A stretch of DNA of 64,000 bases from Laccaria trichodermophora (GCA_018417955.1 JACTVC010000016.1:1206850-1270849); one strand, 5' to 3'; shown: positions 1 to 13,300, counted from the first letter of the stretch. Made by a program: numbers and translations. Notes: a model not told the origin generated them from the letters alone.

Positions 1-419
1 AAAGGAGACTCCACAAACTGGGCTTGAGGACCATCTGCTGTTTTCGCCTTCTCCTCGGAGCATGTGTCAACGGGAGCAGGGGGAATGTGGTCAATACCCT
101 GGAGACGTAGGCCAGGTTGTTTCTTGACGTCAACGCAGTCGCCATATTCGTCGTCATAAATGAAGGAGTGGGTAACTTCCCCGATACCATCGTACATGGT
201 GAGGATGTGCGACTTTATCTCTTCGAAAGCTGTGGCGTTCTGAACAGCGGTGTGCGCCCATTTGTCGTAAGTCGCATCAGTGACGCCTGCAATGAAATCG
301 TTGAACTTGATGAAGCAACTACCGTCATGTTCTTTCGGACCGGTGTTGTGAGGAACGGCGAAGGATGGAGTGGCGAAGGTAAGGAACCCAAGAATAGGGA
401 AGAGGTCGTTCAAAATCAT
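1..419 (-). CDS. Neprosin-like (DUF239-type) secreted protein, N-terminal part, cut by window edge
   Basis: An open frame on the minus strand starts at ATG 419 and runs off the left edge of the window without a stop. The first ~21 residues (MILNDLFPILGFLTFATPSF) form a secretion signal. The mature part contains the segment GDCVDVKKQPGLRLQG, which resembles the neprosin activation-peptide motif (DCVD-x-x-x-QP). Neprosin-family proteins are secreted glutamic prolyl endopeptidases first described in pitcher plants, and fungi carry many distant copies. The catalytic half would lie outside the window, so activity cannot be judged. A TATA-like stretch (tacatataaa) lies at about 481-490 upstream. 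The family call is moderate; the signal peptide and frame are clear. Confidence 0.6.
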   Translation of the reverse strand, partial: MILNDLFPILGFLTFATPSFAVPHNTGPKEHDGSCFIKFNDFIAGVTDATYDKWAHTAVQNATAFEEIKSHILTMYDGIGEVTHSFIYDDEYGDCVDVKKQPGLRLQGIDHIPPAPVDTCSEEKAKTADGPQAQFVESP

Positions 420-559
420 AGAGGGCGACGTTGTGAGGTAAAGAAAAGGGCCTGGATTCGACTTGAGAAATCATCGCACATTTATATGTAGAAGGAAGCG
501 CTTTAAATGAATGGAGTGGTCTGCGAAGGCGTTCAAATGGATATACTACCACGCATCGA

Positions 560-1700
560 CAGAATCTGAGATGTGTGAGAGTCAATGGTGAGCCAATGGT
601 CGAACACCTCTGGTTTGCCGCAAAAGATCGAATTCAGGCAGGAGAGGAAGAAGTGAAGTCGCCAAGAGAACGACGGGGTTTCACCTGTTGAGTGACTATA
701 ATTGCCGCAAAAACTCGGAGCCTGAGAAAGAGAAAAGGGCATTGAAAAGAGTAGGAAGTTCGGAGAGGACTTGAAAACGCGAGTATGGGTGCACCTTTGG
801 TCATAGAAAATTCGAGACCGAGTACTGGCTCGAAGCTGAGACAAAACATAACAGAATTTGAAGTGTATCCTGGCACCTCTGCCAAGGCGCAACAAAAAGC
901 GCCATATTTTCCGCACGACATTGAGTTAAGGCAGGAGAACAGGGAGTGCAGCTGCCAAGGACAAAATGAGGTTTCATCTGTCAAATAACCGGCGAAGAGA
1001 ATTGTGAGTGTCAGTCAGTAATCTTTGGACCAATGAACAGTGACGGTGGAGAATTCGTAGACGCCAAAAACGGCTGCACCCATAGATATCAATGGATATG
1101 GACTTGTGCGGGGAACAGACAGCGAGTCATATGGGTAGCTAGATGTGCAAAGAACAGATTTGAATGATTCAGTGGGATGGTCTGCGGGGGTGTACCAACA
1201 CTCACCTAAAACCCGGTAACATGATAATGGGTCCGAAATATGGATGGGTCAATTGCCAAGATGTAATGAAACACATCATGCCTTCCGCACGAGGTTGAAT
1301 CCAGGCTGGGGAAGAGGATGTGACGTCGCCAAAGGAAAGATGAGCTTTCATCTGGCAGATCACTTCAGGATTTGCCGCAGCGTGTTTGTATTGTTGCTCG
1401 TAAAATCTTCGAAATTGAGCGAGATACGACTGGGCAGGCATATGGTTCGCAAACATCTGCAAAATGGCTGCACCAGATGTCCACAGGGGCGTTCAATCTG
1501 ACGTCAGGAATAGGTGCGGAAGATGGGCTATGATCCGTTAGGACTTGACCCGTGTGCCAGCTAACCCTGCCAAGTTGTGACAGAAGCCATTATGTTCACC
1601 GCACGAGTTCGAATGAAGAGGGAGTGGAGTCGCCAAGAGGATGAAGAGGTTTCACCAATCGCCTGGAGAGTGTCGTTAGGGGAGTCTTCAATACACTGCC
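560..1700. repeat. Four degenerate copies of a ~70-bp dispersed repeat
   Basis: Copies lie near 607-700, 905-990, 1278-1360 and 1597-1665, spaced about 300-370 bp. Each has a purine-rich core followed by gtcgccaagag-like and gaggtttcatctg-like blocks. The copies are in the same orientation but differ at many positions. No coherent gene is seen here: the short ORFs on both strands are by-products of the repeat. The array lies upstream of the neprosin-like gene. The stretch 1700-2079 shows nothing further. Confidence 0.6.
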
Positions 1701-2079
1701 CATGGTAAATATTGGTTATGCCCGACTTCGCGAAGTCTGATGCCCCAACGATTTCAAAAAAAGCCAAAGGCCGAAGTTTCAAGTAGGAATGTAGATAGAA
1801 ATGGAGGGTTCAAGGTCAATTCAAGGTGGCGATGGAGAACGTTCCGGTGACATTTTGATTGCCATCATTGTTTGGGATGGTGTGAGTTGGCAAACAGCTT
1901 CGGGCAAGGTTGGAGCCGTTGAACCGCGAAATATAGTGAAATAATCATTACCGTGCGCCTATTGTATAACTAAGTACTACACTAATCATTTATGTACCTT
2001 ATACATGATACATTCCAGCCAGTGGAAGTCCCTTACAAGTTATGTCGACCCGCTCGCCCTCAAAAGGAGTCCCCTCGAT

Positions 2080-4619
2080 TTATCCTACACAATGGTTTTC
2101 CGTCGCCAACACCTCATTCGCCTCCACACACTCACTAGGATCTCGAAAGATCCTCAAGGGAATATGTCCCGGAATCTGCATACGCGCACGACAAACCCGC
2201 ATCTGCAAGTCACTCCTTCTCCTCTGTGCATCGGGAAGTGACGCTTTCCTCGTAGGTTCCATGGATGACGTCGAGGCGAAGGAGGAGTTCGATTGCATGG
2301 CAGAGGACTTGATAGATAATGAGAGAGGTGGTGTGGCCTTGTTGATCAACTTCGCATAGACGCGTGTGGAGAGAGGTGACTTCAACGAAGATTCGGTGGG
2401 GCTTGGTGATGGTCCGGAGAGGGTGGTTGTGGAGGCTTGAGCCGTTGATGATGGGGGCCATAACTCTCCGCCTTTTCCGTTGGCGAAAGCCTCAGGCTCA
2501 TCGCTGATCGGTGCTGAGCTGAAATATTGTGACCCATTTTCTGGTATTTCCAAAACGCTGAGCAAAGAAGTTTTCTTCTTCTGAGAAGAAGTCGCGGAGC
2601 CCGAAGAGGTTGAGCTCAAGCGACTAATCACATGATCAGATAGGGCTCTCTTCACGCCTACGAAGATGGTCTCCTGGTTAGCGCGATCGACAGAATCAAC
2701 AGGAGAAGTGGTGGTACTATCAGACCTAGGGACGAGTGGAGCAGACGAAGGTCTGGTCCCAGCTGCATCCATCACCTCCCAGCCAGTAGGGTCATTGATT
2801 GGCTCTCCCGAATCCACGTCTCTGATGAACACTGCCAGGATAGTGTCAGGACGTTCGCGTGCTATACTGTTCAGGTCATATCAGCAAGTGCATAGCTCAA
2901 ACTAGACATAAAATAATGTACTCAGCATAGAGCTCCAAGTCTTGCTCTCCAGAGTCTCCAATGAGGAAGAACTTTGACTCGGGGAAGGAATCCAGGATGT
3001 CAACGAGCCCAGCGCGTTTGCGAGCGGCGGGAGCCGAAAGAAGTCCACTGAACAAAGACCGGCCAGCATAGGACCTGAGTTTTATCGAACCTAATACAAT
3101 GTTAGAAAAAGTGAGAAAGCAAGGTTTTGAGATGGTTTACCAAGGGGAAGCCCTGCGACTTTGAGGAAGTCGTTTACAATAGGAAGAATCTCAAAGGGGC
3201 CATTCGACTGATAAGACTGGTTAGCTTAGTCCAAATGTTAGAATGGGTAGTACTTACTACGTAATGAAAGCGCACACCCCTTGTAAACATACTTTGATAC
3301 CATTCCCCCATCCCTGGGATAACATTCTCTTGAAGTTCCTTCACAAACACGTTCTTGAATACCGCGCGCGCGCCACTCACGATATCTGACCTCTTCACTG
3401 TGTCGTCAATATCAGAGATGACGCGTATGGGGCAGTGAGTAATCGGAATCTTGATCATGCACGAAGCAGGCGATGTTTGGACTACAGGAGGAGCTTGAGG
3501 AGAGGGGGTCAATGTTGGTGGCATGAGTTGAGCAATAACCTTGAAGTTATGCTCTGCCACGGCATCACCGAATGCAATGTGCAACGCTTCAGAATGCTGA
3601 CACATGGCTTCCCAATCAACCTTGAATCGCGCTTGAAAACTTCCATCTGGGCCGGTAAAAACATCGTGAGTAGCTAGTGCTTTACGTTTTTCAATGCCCA
3701 AGGCATCGGTCTCGTCAATAGAATCAGCGCGAGGAGGATTTTGGTGTGGTGATGCGAAGAGGTGAAGGCGGATAGTGCGGTTGGCAACTGCTGAGAACCA
3801 AAAAGGTTGTAGGCGAGACTCGAGGTTAGCGTGAAGACGACGAAAAACTTCAGGAGAAATGGTAGATGCCTCCGATATAGGGGCATCCTGCGGAAGGTCC
3901 GACATCGAGGACGAGGGAGAAGAGGATGCAGAGTCAGAATTATTATCCTTTATTCGTTGATATTCACGCTCTAAAACTTCTATTTCATAACCTTCTGTTA
4001 TTTCTGTAGGACGTGGAGGAAGTTTGACTTGCTTGAGGAGTTCTTCTGTCGAGGCCGTCAAAGGAACAGAGTATAGTGTGTTGGGCGCTGCGTTAGGATC
4101 CTCAACAAGTTTCGGTAATGCCGCAAAACCTTCCAAGATATGTCAGTGATGTAGGAGAAGATCTAGATGAGGCGCACTTTTGGCCAGACGAATAAACGTT
4201 CGTTGGGTACGGCTTGCATTTTCCAGAGATCTATGGGAGACGGCATACCCAGAAATAAAAGCTTCGACTTCAAACGGCCTTATGGCTGGAAAGGCGCTCT
4301 ATTAAAGCCCCCGTGACAGAAATGTCGAGAACGCACCTTCGGTCCCTGTGTCCGCGGCGTACCTTCGGGTGGCCCAACCAGGAAAGAGACTGACAATCTC
4401 TGTGCTGGGCAACGCACCCTCCCCATTACCTCTTCTTCTCGGAAAAACCTTTTGTCCTGCCCATTCCCGCCAATTTTGACGATCCTCCTGTGGGGCGGGC
4501 TGTAATAAGCCCCTTATGGTATATGTGCCCTTGACGCCTGGTTCACTGTTAATATAGCCTTTGACGCGTGTTCCCGCCGAGGACGCAAGAGATCTCCAGG
4601 AGGACATGCCTTCGGACAT
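2080..4619 (-). CDS. APP1: App1-like phosphatidate phosphatase (DUF2183)
   Basis: Six exons join cleanly (4619-4337, 4285-4178, 4129-3258, 3207-3141, 3090-2922, 2866-2080) to give 761 residues. App1 family enzymes are Mg-dependent phosphatidate phosphatases that make diacylglycerol; in yeast, App1 is found at cortical actin patches. The catalytic DxDxT motif is visible as VISDIDDTVKRSD near residue 370, followed by the conserved FHYVSNGPFEILP and the second-half motif FFLIGDSGEQDLELYAD. The N-terminus (MSSWRSLASSAG) and the Ser-rich C-terminal tail ending in a short conserved stretch (RIFRDPSECVEANE) also fit fungal homologues. The start was placed at ATG 4619; a second ATG four codons on is possible. 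All introns are 48-54 nt with GT-AG ends. Confidence 0.9.
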
Positions 4620-4766
4620 GATGGTGGTTATAGAGTGAATGATGCCATTTTGCAACGACGATGCGTTGAGTTGGAGAAGCCTGAGAAAGCGACAACGAGA
4701 TCCGTCACGGTGACGACCAAACTTTTGAGCGCTTTCCGCCCAACTCCGACAACCCCATAACGTTCA
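4620..4766. promoter_or_regulatory. Shared divergent promoter between APP1 and the Tpt1-like gene
   Basis: Only 147 bp separate the two start codons, which point away from each other, so both promoters must lie here or overlap the 5' ends. No clear TATA box is visible. Confidence 0.5.
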
Positions 4767-5798
4767 ATGAACGCTCTGAGGCTGGCAACGCGATGCTGGC
4801 GAACGAACGCGCTTTTCGCTGCGAGATCGTTTACCAGCACTCAATGTGCCATGTCTCCTCAGAGTGGCCTCAGTTCATCCCTCGAAAATGTCGCGCAGAA
4901 GATTATGGAACTCCTTGATGCTCGTCGCCCAATAAGCAATGGCTTGCAAATGCGACCCGACCGTTTTGTTGCGGTCAGAAGCCTGGGGAGTCATACACAT
5001 AATAACCCAGAAAACTAATCTAACTGACCGTGAAGCTAGAGCACCCGGATATCGACGGAATGAACTTCCTCACCTTGGAAAAACTCGTACAGGAAGACAG
5101 AGACAACCGCTACGAACTACTCTACGAGCCGTACTCACACTCCCTTGGCATGGGAGAACATGTTGACCAATGGTGGATTCGAAAATCTCGGAGTCTCCTC
5201 AAACCTGTACGGCGTCTGTGCTTGATCTCTTTTACCTGTTAACACGCTTTTTAGAAAGTGGAACACGAAATGAGACGTGTTACGCAGCCTCGAGAGTTCA
5301 CACTAGCGCTCCACATCACAGGGTTGGACTTGTGGCCATCCATCAGTGCGTATGAAACCTCTAGGCATCTCCCATCCTCAACTAACGCCGTTATGTAGAA
5401 CGTACGGGAATATCCAAGATGTCACAACCACACATTTATCTACAGACCCAAATCCCGGATTACATCGCTAGCAGCGGTATGCCCCATCACCTCCCCCATC
5501 CTACCTTTCTCACAAGGAATTTTCTAAAGCCGAGCCCAAGGAGGAACAACTTCTCATATACATCAACCTCAAGAAAGCCATGGACGCGGGAATCAAGTTT
5601 TACGCTTCTAGTGCGGGGTTGGCCACCCCTGGCGACGAGGCGGGCTTTTTGAGACCGCGGTTTTTCCAGTATGTTTACGTTCGTGTCATCCAGCGGAAAA
5701 CGCTGTTGGGAAAGCCATCACAGCCTTGGTTGGTTACGCCGAAACGACCACTCTCGACAACCAGGCTCCGGTTAGGGTTGGGTCCCAGACGTCGGTGA
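4767..5798 (+). CDS. Divergent Tpt1/KptA-like protein, likely pseudoenzyme, with possible mitochondrial presequence
   Basis: Spliced exons follow the whole Tpt1 (tRNA 2'-phosphotransferase) fold: GLQMRPDRFV, then KHPDIDGMNFLTLEKLVQED, QWWIR, a middle block (LALHITGLDLWPSIKRTGIS), and the C-terminal LLIYINLKKAMDAGIKFY and GFLRPRFF blocks. Real Tpt1 enzymes use an Arg-His pair (LLRHG), the Arg of WWIRA with a following GHS, HIH, and a GMR Arg. Here these read LLDARR, WWIRK-SRSL, PHIY, and no GMR. Only the WWIR arginine remains, so NAD-dependent 2'-phosphate removal looks unlikely. The N-terminal 27 residues are rich in Arg, Ala and Ser with no acids (ends SFTSTQ), like a mitochondrial targeting sequence. 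Introns are about 50 nt; the first acceptor could be either of two AGs near 5027-5031. Frames stay open, which argues against a plain pseudogene. Confidence 0.75.
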
Positions 5799-6332
5799 AT
5801 CATTCCTTCCATTGAAATTCTCGACAAATCATTGATATCAAGCCTGTTTTAGCTAATCTCCCGTGCACTGCTGTTGAGAGGGCTTCCAAACCACCACGGA
5901 GGAATAGCCATTCTCGACTCCGGCCCCAATAGGACACTTGAGAAGGTAGTTGTTGTGGATATATCCTGCGACTCCCCGAGCTTTGCAGCAAGTGCATCCA
6001 TACCAGCAAATCATCCTACTACAACCTTCCCTGCAGAATTCCTTTAGCTCACTTGTGGAGAGCGGTGTGGAGTCGGTCAATACTTTCCGTCCTCAGACCC
6101 GCTATTGCTATTAGCGCCAAGGACAAAAGAAGACCGTCGTGGCATGCTCACATGAGTTGCATCAATGGATCAAGTTCTTCGGTTTCATCTCCACTTACTT
6201 GTATTTTAAACTTCAAAAAATGGCCTTCGCCGACCCATCCTTCCTTTCGTTCCAACTACCAGGACGTCGACCAACCTTTTCATCTTATATCGCAACCCTT
6301 ATACATAATCCGGGACCCCGTAATCTACCATC
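5799..6332. other. Intergenic stretch with a possible Cys-rich minus-strand exon (5853-6080)
   Basis: On the minus strand, 5853-6080 reads an open frame ending in a stop. It is cysteine-rich (CREGCSRMICWYGCTCC) and could be the last exon of a small secreted protein. I could not find a convincing first exon with a signal peptide, so this is unproven. The rest is upstream DNA of the plus-strand secreted protein. Confidence 0.3.
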
Positions 6333-7060
6333 ATGCTCCTTTCCAACGCTTTCCTCTTCGTCAGCCTGACCTTCGGCGCAAGTCTCAAAGTCGGAAGTGC
6401 TTACTCTCTTTTCCGCCTAACGTCCAGTCTCTTTTCCAGAGACTGGGAACCAGAAATATGCAACCCAGATTTTGAGGGCTCAGCACTCTCAGTGGTCGGC
6501 AATCACGGAGAGTGGGGAGCTGAATCTATCACGCCTGGCTCCCACATTATCGGGACTAGCACACGTGGGGCCGAGATCGCCAACGCCGACTTTCATTTCA
6601 CGCTGACGCATAATGGAGAGACTCCAAGGAGATATGTCATTCAGTTCGTTGTTCTGTTCGCCTTTCGTTGTGGTAGATTGAGCTTACCGATGCGCAGGGA
6701 CGTTGATCACGCTGATTTCGTAGTCGGTATTCTGGACAACAAGCTCCAGCTCCAAAACCTGAACATCAGTGACCCGTGAGTCGACCCGTTGTTCTTTCTA
6801 CCCCTTCAATAAGATGACATTGCGAAAAATGCAGGACTCAGATCTGGAAAGTCGAATGCGAGTTCTGCGACTCCGGGTTCGCAGGAGAAGATGCGTATCT
6901 TGCCGCGTATGACTGCACCATCTCCTCGCCCACGACGGAGGAATGTGTTGAGCTAGGATTGAATAAGACTCAGCCGTTGACGCTGGTTCCGTGTAGTAGG
7001 AGGGACGAGAGGCAACTCTTTCAGTTTTGGACTGCTAATGCGACAGCGCGTGGGGAATGA
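6333..7060 (+). CDS. Small secreted protein of unknown function
   Basis: The start ATG at 6333 is followed by a clear signal peptide (MLLSNAFLFVSLTFGASLKV). Two introns are likely. The first (about 6646-6699, 54 nt) has a length divisible by three, so the frame reads through it. The second joins NISDP to TQIWKVECEFC before the stop at 7058-7060. The mature protein of about 200 residues has a few cysteines in its C-terminal third and no motif I recognise. It is probably an extracellular protein found mainly in basidiomycetes. Its neighbours give no functional hint. Confidence 0.6.
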
Positions 7061-7361
7061 GGGGTTTGCCGGCTTTTGGGTGGACTGGCTACATACATTA
7101 TATCTATTCTTGTGTTAATAAAGGATTGCGTTTGGCCTGATCATGATTCATGAGTACTGCGCAGGTTGTGTGTCTATGTTAGAATTAGATACCAGCCCTC
7201 CAACCTGATCAACGTCCTATTAACGTCCCAATATCCACATCTGGTTATCGCCCAACGTCACTGAGGCCACCCATCGCCCCCACTCGCTTCGTTTCGACGA
7301 CATTTTCTATTCCGAAACCAACTGGCCGAGCGATTATAACTTGTTAGCCCTGTGACACCCT

Positions 7362-10300
7362 ATGTCCGGCGAAGAAGGGGGCCTCGAAGATATTCAAGAG
7401 GTACGCCCGTTCAGCTCTCAACTTAAGGCTCTAACTCATCTCAACTTAGTCCGAAATCTCTGGAGACAATGAGGTGTACCTCTTCCAATGGTTATCATCG
7501 TCGGAGAAGAAGTTGTCGGATGTATCGCTCGTGAGTTAGTTGCATGTTGGAATCCCGCAATGTCCTCATATCGCTCCTTTCTAAGGCCGATTTGAAGGTC
7601 CAACAACCTGGTTTTGAGAAATCCTTGATCAAAATCGTGTCTGCTCCAGAACCATATCCTGCACCTGGGCGCGCTCTGAGGAATCTAGTTGGACGATGTC
7701 TTGTCAAGTTGTACACCCGCGGAGAAACGAGGACGATGTTCGACACTCTCCAAGCGTTCATGAAGCTCGTAGGAGATTTCAAGACGTTGGATAAGGATGC
7801 GAGCAAGATGTAAGTCAGTCCCTTACATCAATAATCTTGTTAAACACCCTCATTCTTTGACGCAGTGCGGCATTCTCTTGCATCGGCGACCTCATGGCCG
7901 CTTTCGGTTCGCAGGTCAGAGACCATCGCAACCTATGTGAAGTTCTATAGCTGACTCCACGAAAGGTCATGTCATTTATGGCGGAGATCACTATAGTGAC
8001 TCTCAAAACATACAAATCATCCAACGTTAGCTTCTAATTTGTAAACTGCGTTGTTGACACATTGCCTAATTTCCATGTCCAGTCCACCCTTCTTCGGTAT
8101 CATGCACTCATGGCACTTCAGAAATCCTTGCTCACGGCAAAACGGGCTGTTACCGATGCTTTAGTTAAAGACATCCTCAAACAAATGAAATCCGCCCTCA
8201 CCGACAAGTCGCTGCCTGTCCAACGTGCTGCTTCTGAGGTGCGGAAATCTTATAATTGGGCTCACCTTACTGATGTTAAAACAGGTCCTTATGGCTATGT
8301 ATTCCATTCAAGATGGAAGCCACCCATCGTCGAGTGAAGTCGACGCCATCATCAGTCTATCTGTCAAAAGCCTCGATAATGCGGACCAGATCACTCGCCA
8401 TGCTCATGCACAGCTGGTTGGACATGTTCTTTCCTCGACCCAGATTGAGAGAGCGGCCCCGGTCCCAGAAGCTCCGCAAAAAGCGAAGAAAGATCAAGAG
8501 CTTATAGAAGACGACCCACCAACATCCGCTCATTCTGTCACCGAAGCGGCCAAACCTCTGCTGACACCCGTTGAAATGTTATTACATCTCTCAAACCAGC
8601 TCAATAAAAACAATTTGACACGGAAGACACGCGTTGGTATATTCGACTTTTACGCGGCTGTTTTTGTTCGGCTTGGTGCATCCTTTGTCGAGTCCAACTT
8701 TTCCCTCATCGTCGCCCATCTCATTTCGGAAGTCATCCTTAGTCCGAGGAACTCTAGCCGCTATGATGTTTTGCTGACGAGAAAACTGGTTGGGATTTTG
8801 ATACGGGACTTGATTGGGGTTCGTATGTTGAGTGAGCAAGGTCAAATCAGCGCGATTCAGGAGTTGGCGAACACCTACCTCAAACGTTGGCCTGCGATGA
8901 TGCCAGGCCAGACGGCTCCATCCTCTTTGGTTCTCGTCGTCGTTCTCAAAGAAGTCGCCGGGCTTCTACAACAACTGGGAAACGCCCCTCCACCCGTCCA
9001 GGTTCGCTTTTCTCGTCCACATTTCCTTCTAACCTCTTTAACACGCACTTTTTCATATAGGATGCTCTTTCTGAGCCGCTGGTCACTCTTCTCTCCCATC
9101 CTAGTCACAGCGTTCATGTGAATGCTGCGTGGGCCCTCCGATGCTTTTGCTACTCGACTCCTCTCCGCCTGCCCAAGACGATTTTGATTGTGATGGACAA
9201 ACTGCAGCGGGATCTGACATCGATGCTGACACCCACAGCCCCTCCCGACGTGCAACTTCGAGCACTTGGGCACGGGTACGGTCTTGCAGCTTTGGTTTCA
9301 GTAATCCCACAACGACCACTATACGTCTCCTACGATGTTAGCGCCAAGGCATTAGATATGGCTACTCAGCTTTTGAAGCGTGCCGCAGAGCATGATCTCA
9401 AGATCGGAGGTGTTGAGGTGGAAATCGCATGGACGCTTATTGCCTCCCTTATGTCTTTGGGTCCCAACTTCGTTCGCCCCCACCTTCCCCAACTGCTCGT
9501 CCTTTGGCGCAATGCCCTTCCGAAACCGACGAACAAGGACTCCACCAATAGTGCTGGACGCTCTGTGAATGAGTGGATGTTCCTGCTACACGTTCGAGAG
9601 AGCGCTCTTGGTGCAATACTTTGTTTCCTTCAGCATAATTCGTCCACTCTTGTCACTTTAGATGTGGCTCGTCGTATTGCCTCAGTTTTGAGCAATGCCC
9701 TCCTTTTCGCCAATGGTTTTATCGCTCAGAATGTTGAAGATCCTTCTGACACTCAACCTCCTGTTGTCCCTAAGAAGGGTTTGACCATGCGAGATCGGGA
9801 ATCCCTTCTTCGTCGCCGAGTATACCAATGTTTTACTGCACTCGGGTTTTCCAGCATAGCAGAATCAACACAGGCCACTCTCTTACAGTCTGTGGTTTCT
9901 CTCTTCGCAAGTCCTGATGGTTATGCTGGCTCCTCGGTGCAAGCCGCCATTGCTTCTTCCACTGGATCATTCACCTCTGTTTGGCAAAGTAATGACGGAT
10001 ACGCCTATGGCGTCACATTCAATGAAGTGGTGGATTTTGGAGGAATTGGTTCGGAGGACTCATCGCAGGGTAGCTCTGATTACCTCAATAGAGACACGGT
10101 GGAAGTATCAATCGATACCCTGGTATGTCTCATTTCCGATCTACTTCTATCCCTAATAATGTGATTCTTCAGCTTCGAAAACCTATTCTAGGTGCTTGTG
10201 AGCACGATCCTTTGTCCCTATGCCAAGCCAAGTTTTCGGATTCCGAGTACCAACTTTTCGAACCTCCACCTCCTGCAACCGCGGTAGTGGACACTGCGAT

Positions 10301-13300
10301 CGAGCTGTTTGCGCGGCTTCTTCCTTTGCAGGATCTCACTTCGACAGTCAAGGTCATCACGCAGCTTGTCGAATCTGTACGCTCTCCGAAACTTGAGAAG
10401 AATACGGGGCGGAAAGCTGCTGTTTTTGTCAATGCGACGGTGGCTCTTGTTATGGCCTTGAGAACCGCCACGACATCTCATTTCCGCCAAGCTCGTGACA
10501 CGTTCGGAAGCTCCTATGTTACAACCCTGCTTTCTTCTTTCTTGATGGTTCGGCTACCGTTTCTACGATAACTTTTGTCTCTGGAACTGACACGTCATTT
10601 TAGGATGCCTTGATTGATGGAGATCTTGTTTTACGTTCTGCCGGCAGTGAATCTATTGGAAGACTTGCCAGCCTTTCTGGGACCACCTTCCTCACCAGTC
10701 AAATCAAGGATCTCGTTGATCAAGTGGTGAATAATCGTAATCCATTTGGACGTGCGGGATGCGCTCTTGCATTTGGGGCGATTTACAGCCATGTTGGTGG
10801 ACTAGCTGCTGGTCCTTTGCTCAAAACCACCGTCAACGTCCTGATGTCGTTGAGCAATGATCCTCATCCTATTGTTCACTTTTGGGCTCTAAACGCTCTT
10901 GCAAGAGTGATCAATGCCGCGAGTTTAGCATATGCACCCCATGTTTCCAGCACGCTTGGTATGCTCCTCAAGGTGTATCTCATGGAGTCCCATGAGCGAG
11001 AGGGCGGAACCCTTGGCAATGCAAACGTCAGCGGCGATTGCCCCGCATATCCTGTTGCCTGTGAAATCATCGACGCAGTGATCACAGTGCTTGGTCCCGA
11101 TATTCAGGAGTCTCCTCGCACTAGATCTCTGGTTCTCAACCTTGTCCATGAGTTTTCTCTGGAGGATGACGAAGGCATATCCGTCGAAGCGATCAAGTGT
11201 ATCCAACATTTCCTCATGTTTGCCCCTGAACATGCGAACATACCAGATTTGGTGAAGCAGTTTCGAAGTCATCTCTCGTCTTCTCGCCGGCCTCTCAAAA
11301 TCGCATCGATCAACGCCCTTTACCAACTTGTACAGAAGGATGCTCTCGCCATGTCAAGGCTGGGTGGCGACCGACTTGTGGAAGACCTCTTTGGCATGCT
11401 TGATGATGACCCTTCAGTTCAAGGAGTGCGCAATGTCATCACGAGTTGGCTGCAGCAAACAGCCATTCATAATCCGTCTGCTTGGATTGACTTGTGCCAA
11501 CGCATAATGTCCCGAACAACGGCTTCTCAGCAAGTCGTTGACGCTGCTCGACAAAATCTTCGTGATGATGAGGGAGAATCATTAGCTGGCAATTCGCAAG
11601 GTGCTGGTCACGGTCACCTGACATCTAGGTGGCGCACACAACTTTTCTCTTTACAGTGTCTACATGAGATTTGCACTATAGTCGAAAACAGTGGACGGAG
11701 GGAACATCTAGATGCTATTGTAGCACGCAGCAAGGGCATAACCACGACTTCCGGACTTCTCTTCTCTCGTGTTGCCGACCTCATCAAGATGGCATTTACG
11801 GCTTCAACTGCATATGTTACTGAGATCCGTTTAGAAGGACTTGTTGTTTTAAGGGACGTCATTCAGGTGAGGGATCTTTTTGGATGGTCACAAAGAACCG
11901 GAGTACTGACCTTCTTTCTTGCAGATATTTGCGTCATCGCCTGATCCCGCCTATGATGATGCTCTTCTACTCGAGCAACATCAAGCTCCCATAACTGCCG
12001 CTTTAACACCAGCCTTCTCATCAGATTCTACTCCCGAGATCCTATCGTCTGCAGTGCATGCCTGTGCAGTCTTTGTAGGCTGCGGCGTTGTCAAGGACGT
12101 TAGTAGGATGGGACGTGTACTGAAGTTGTTGACAACAGCCCTTGAGCAATCCAAAGGTGTGTTTATTGTTTAATGAATAATATGACGGCGTATACTTATT
12201 TGATCCCTCAGACGCAGGAATGCTCTCTCTTGGCGAGACTGGTGAACTGAGTCCCAATGCGTCAGCCATGTTGAGAATTTCGACTCTGTCTGCTTGGGCA
12301 CAACTTCAAGTTTCGAGTGTGCGCCAAACCTACCTCCAAAAGGTGGTGCAACCGTATCGATCAACGTTGGCGTCTTTATGGGTGGCAGCTTTGCGTGATT
12401 ACGCCAGCATCAGGATTGATTCAGAGTTTCTGCACGATACTTCGTCAGTAGCTTTGGACTCATCGTACTCGAGTCTTGGTAAAGAAGTTCTGCTCCCGGT
12501 AAGTTGACGCATTCTTCACCCAGAAGGGGTCACTAATTTCTTTTCCAGTATTATACCAAAACGTGGCCCACTATCCTTCAAGCTGTAGCTACAGCAATGC
12601 AAGCCGGAGACCCCCACGTTCTCGCAGCGATGGATGGTAGAGAGCTAACCAAAGTCGAAACCGCGATAACCCCCTCCCCCGATCGCCAAGAGCCTGCCAT
12701 GTTTTTCTTCGTGATTTTTGGTTTGGTATACGAAGCACTCGCTACCTCGTCTCCGGATTCATCTTCAAGCACGTCGGCCCGACAAACCAATGTTATCTCT
12801 GGTCTTCAAGCTCTCAAATGTCTGGTGCGACCAGAGTACTCGGGCAAAGCGATTATGGAACCTGCCATCTTTGAAGAGTTCATTAGTCTGTGCTATCGTA
12901 TGGCGATGACGGAACCTGCAAACATTCAGGTTCATTTGGTTGAGGTGATTGCTATCTTTGCTGCGTCTCATAGTGCGGGGGATATGTACGTCTTTTGTTC
13001 TCCACCAGAGATCTGCCGTTGAAATTTCGGTCATTTTAGGTCTGCAGATGCGCTTTCTGCAACCTCTCCTCGAGCCCATTGTTTGAGAATATGTTCACAT
13101 ATCCTGAAGCACTCTACCTCTACTGCACGTGGGGGAATTATTCGTGAGTGCCTCTTGCTTACCTCCGATTTTGGGCTCATGTTTTGTTCACCTCCATGTT
13201 AGAGGGACAAGTTGTAGATCGTATTTCATTGATTGTATCCGCACTGTCCGCGTTCACAGCCATTGGGGCTTCGATCAATACATCTCAACGTGAAGATGTC

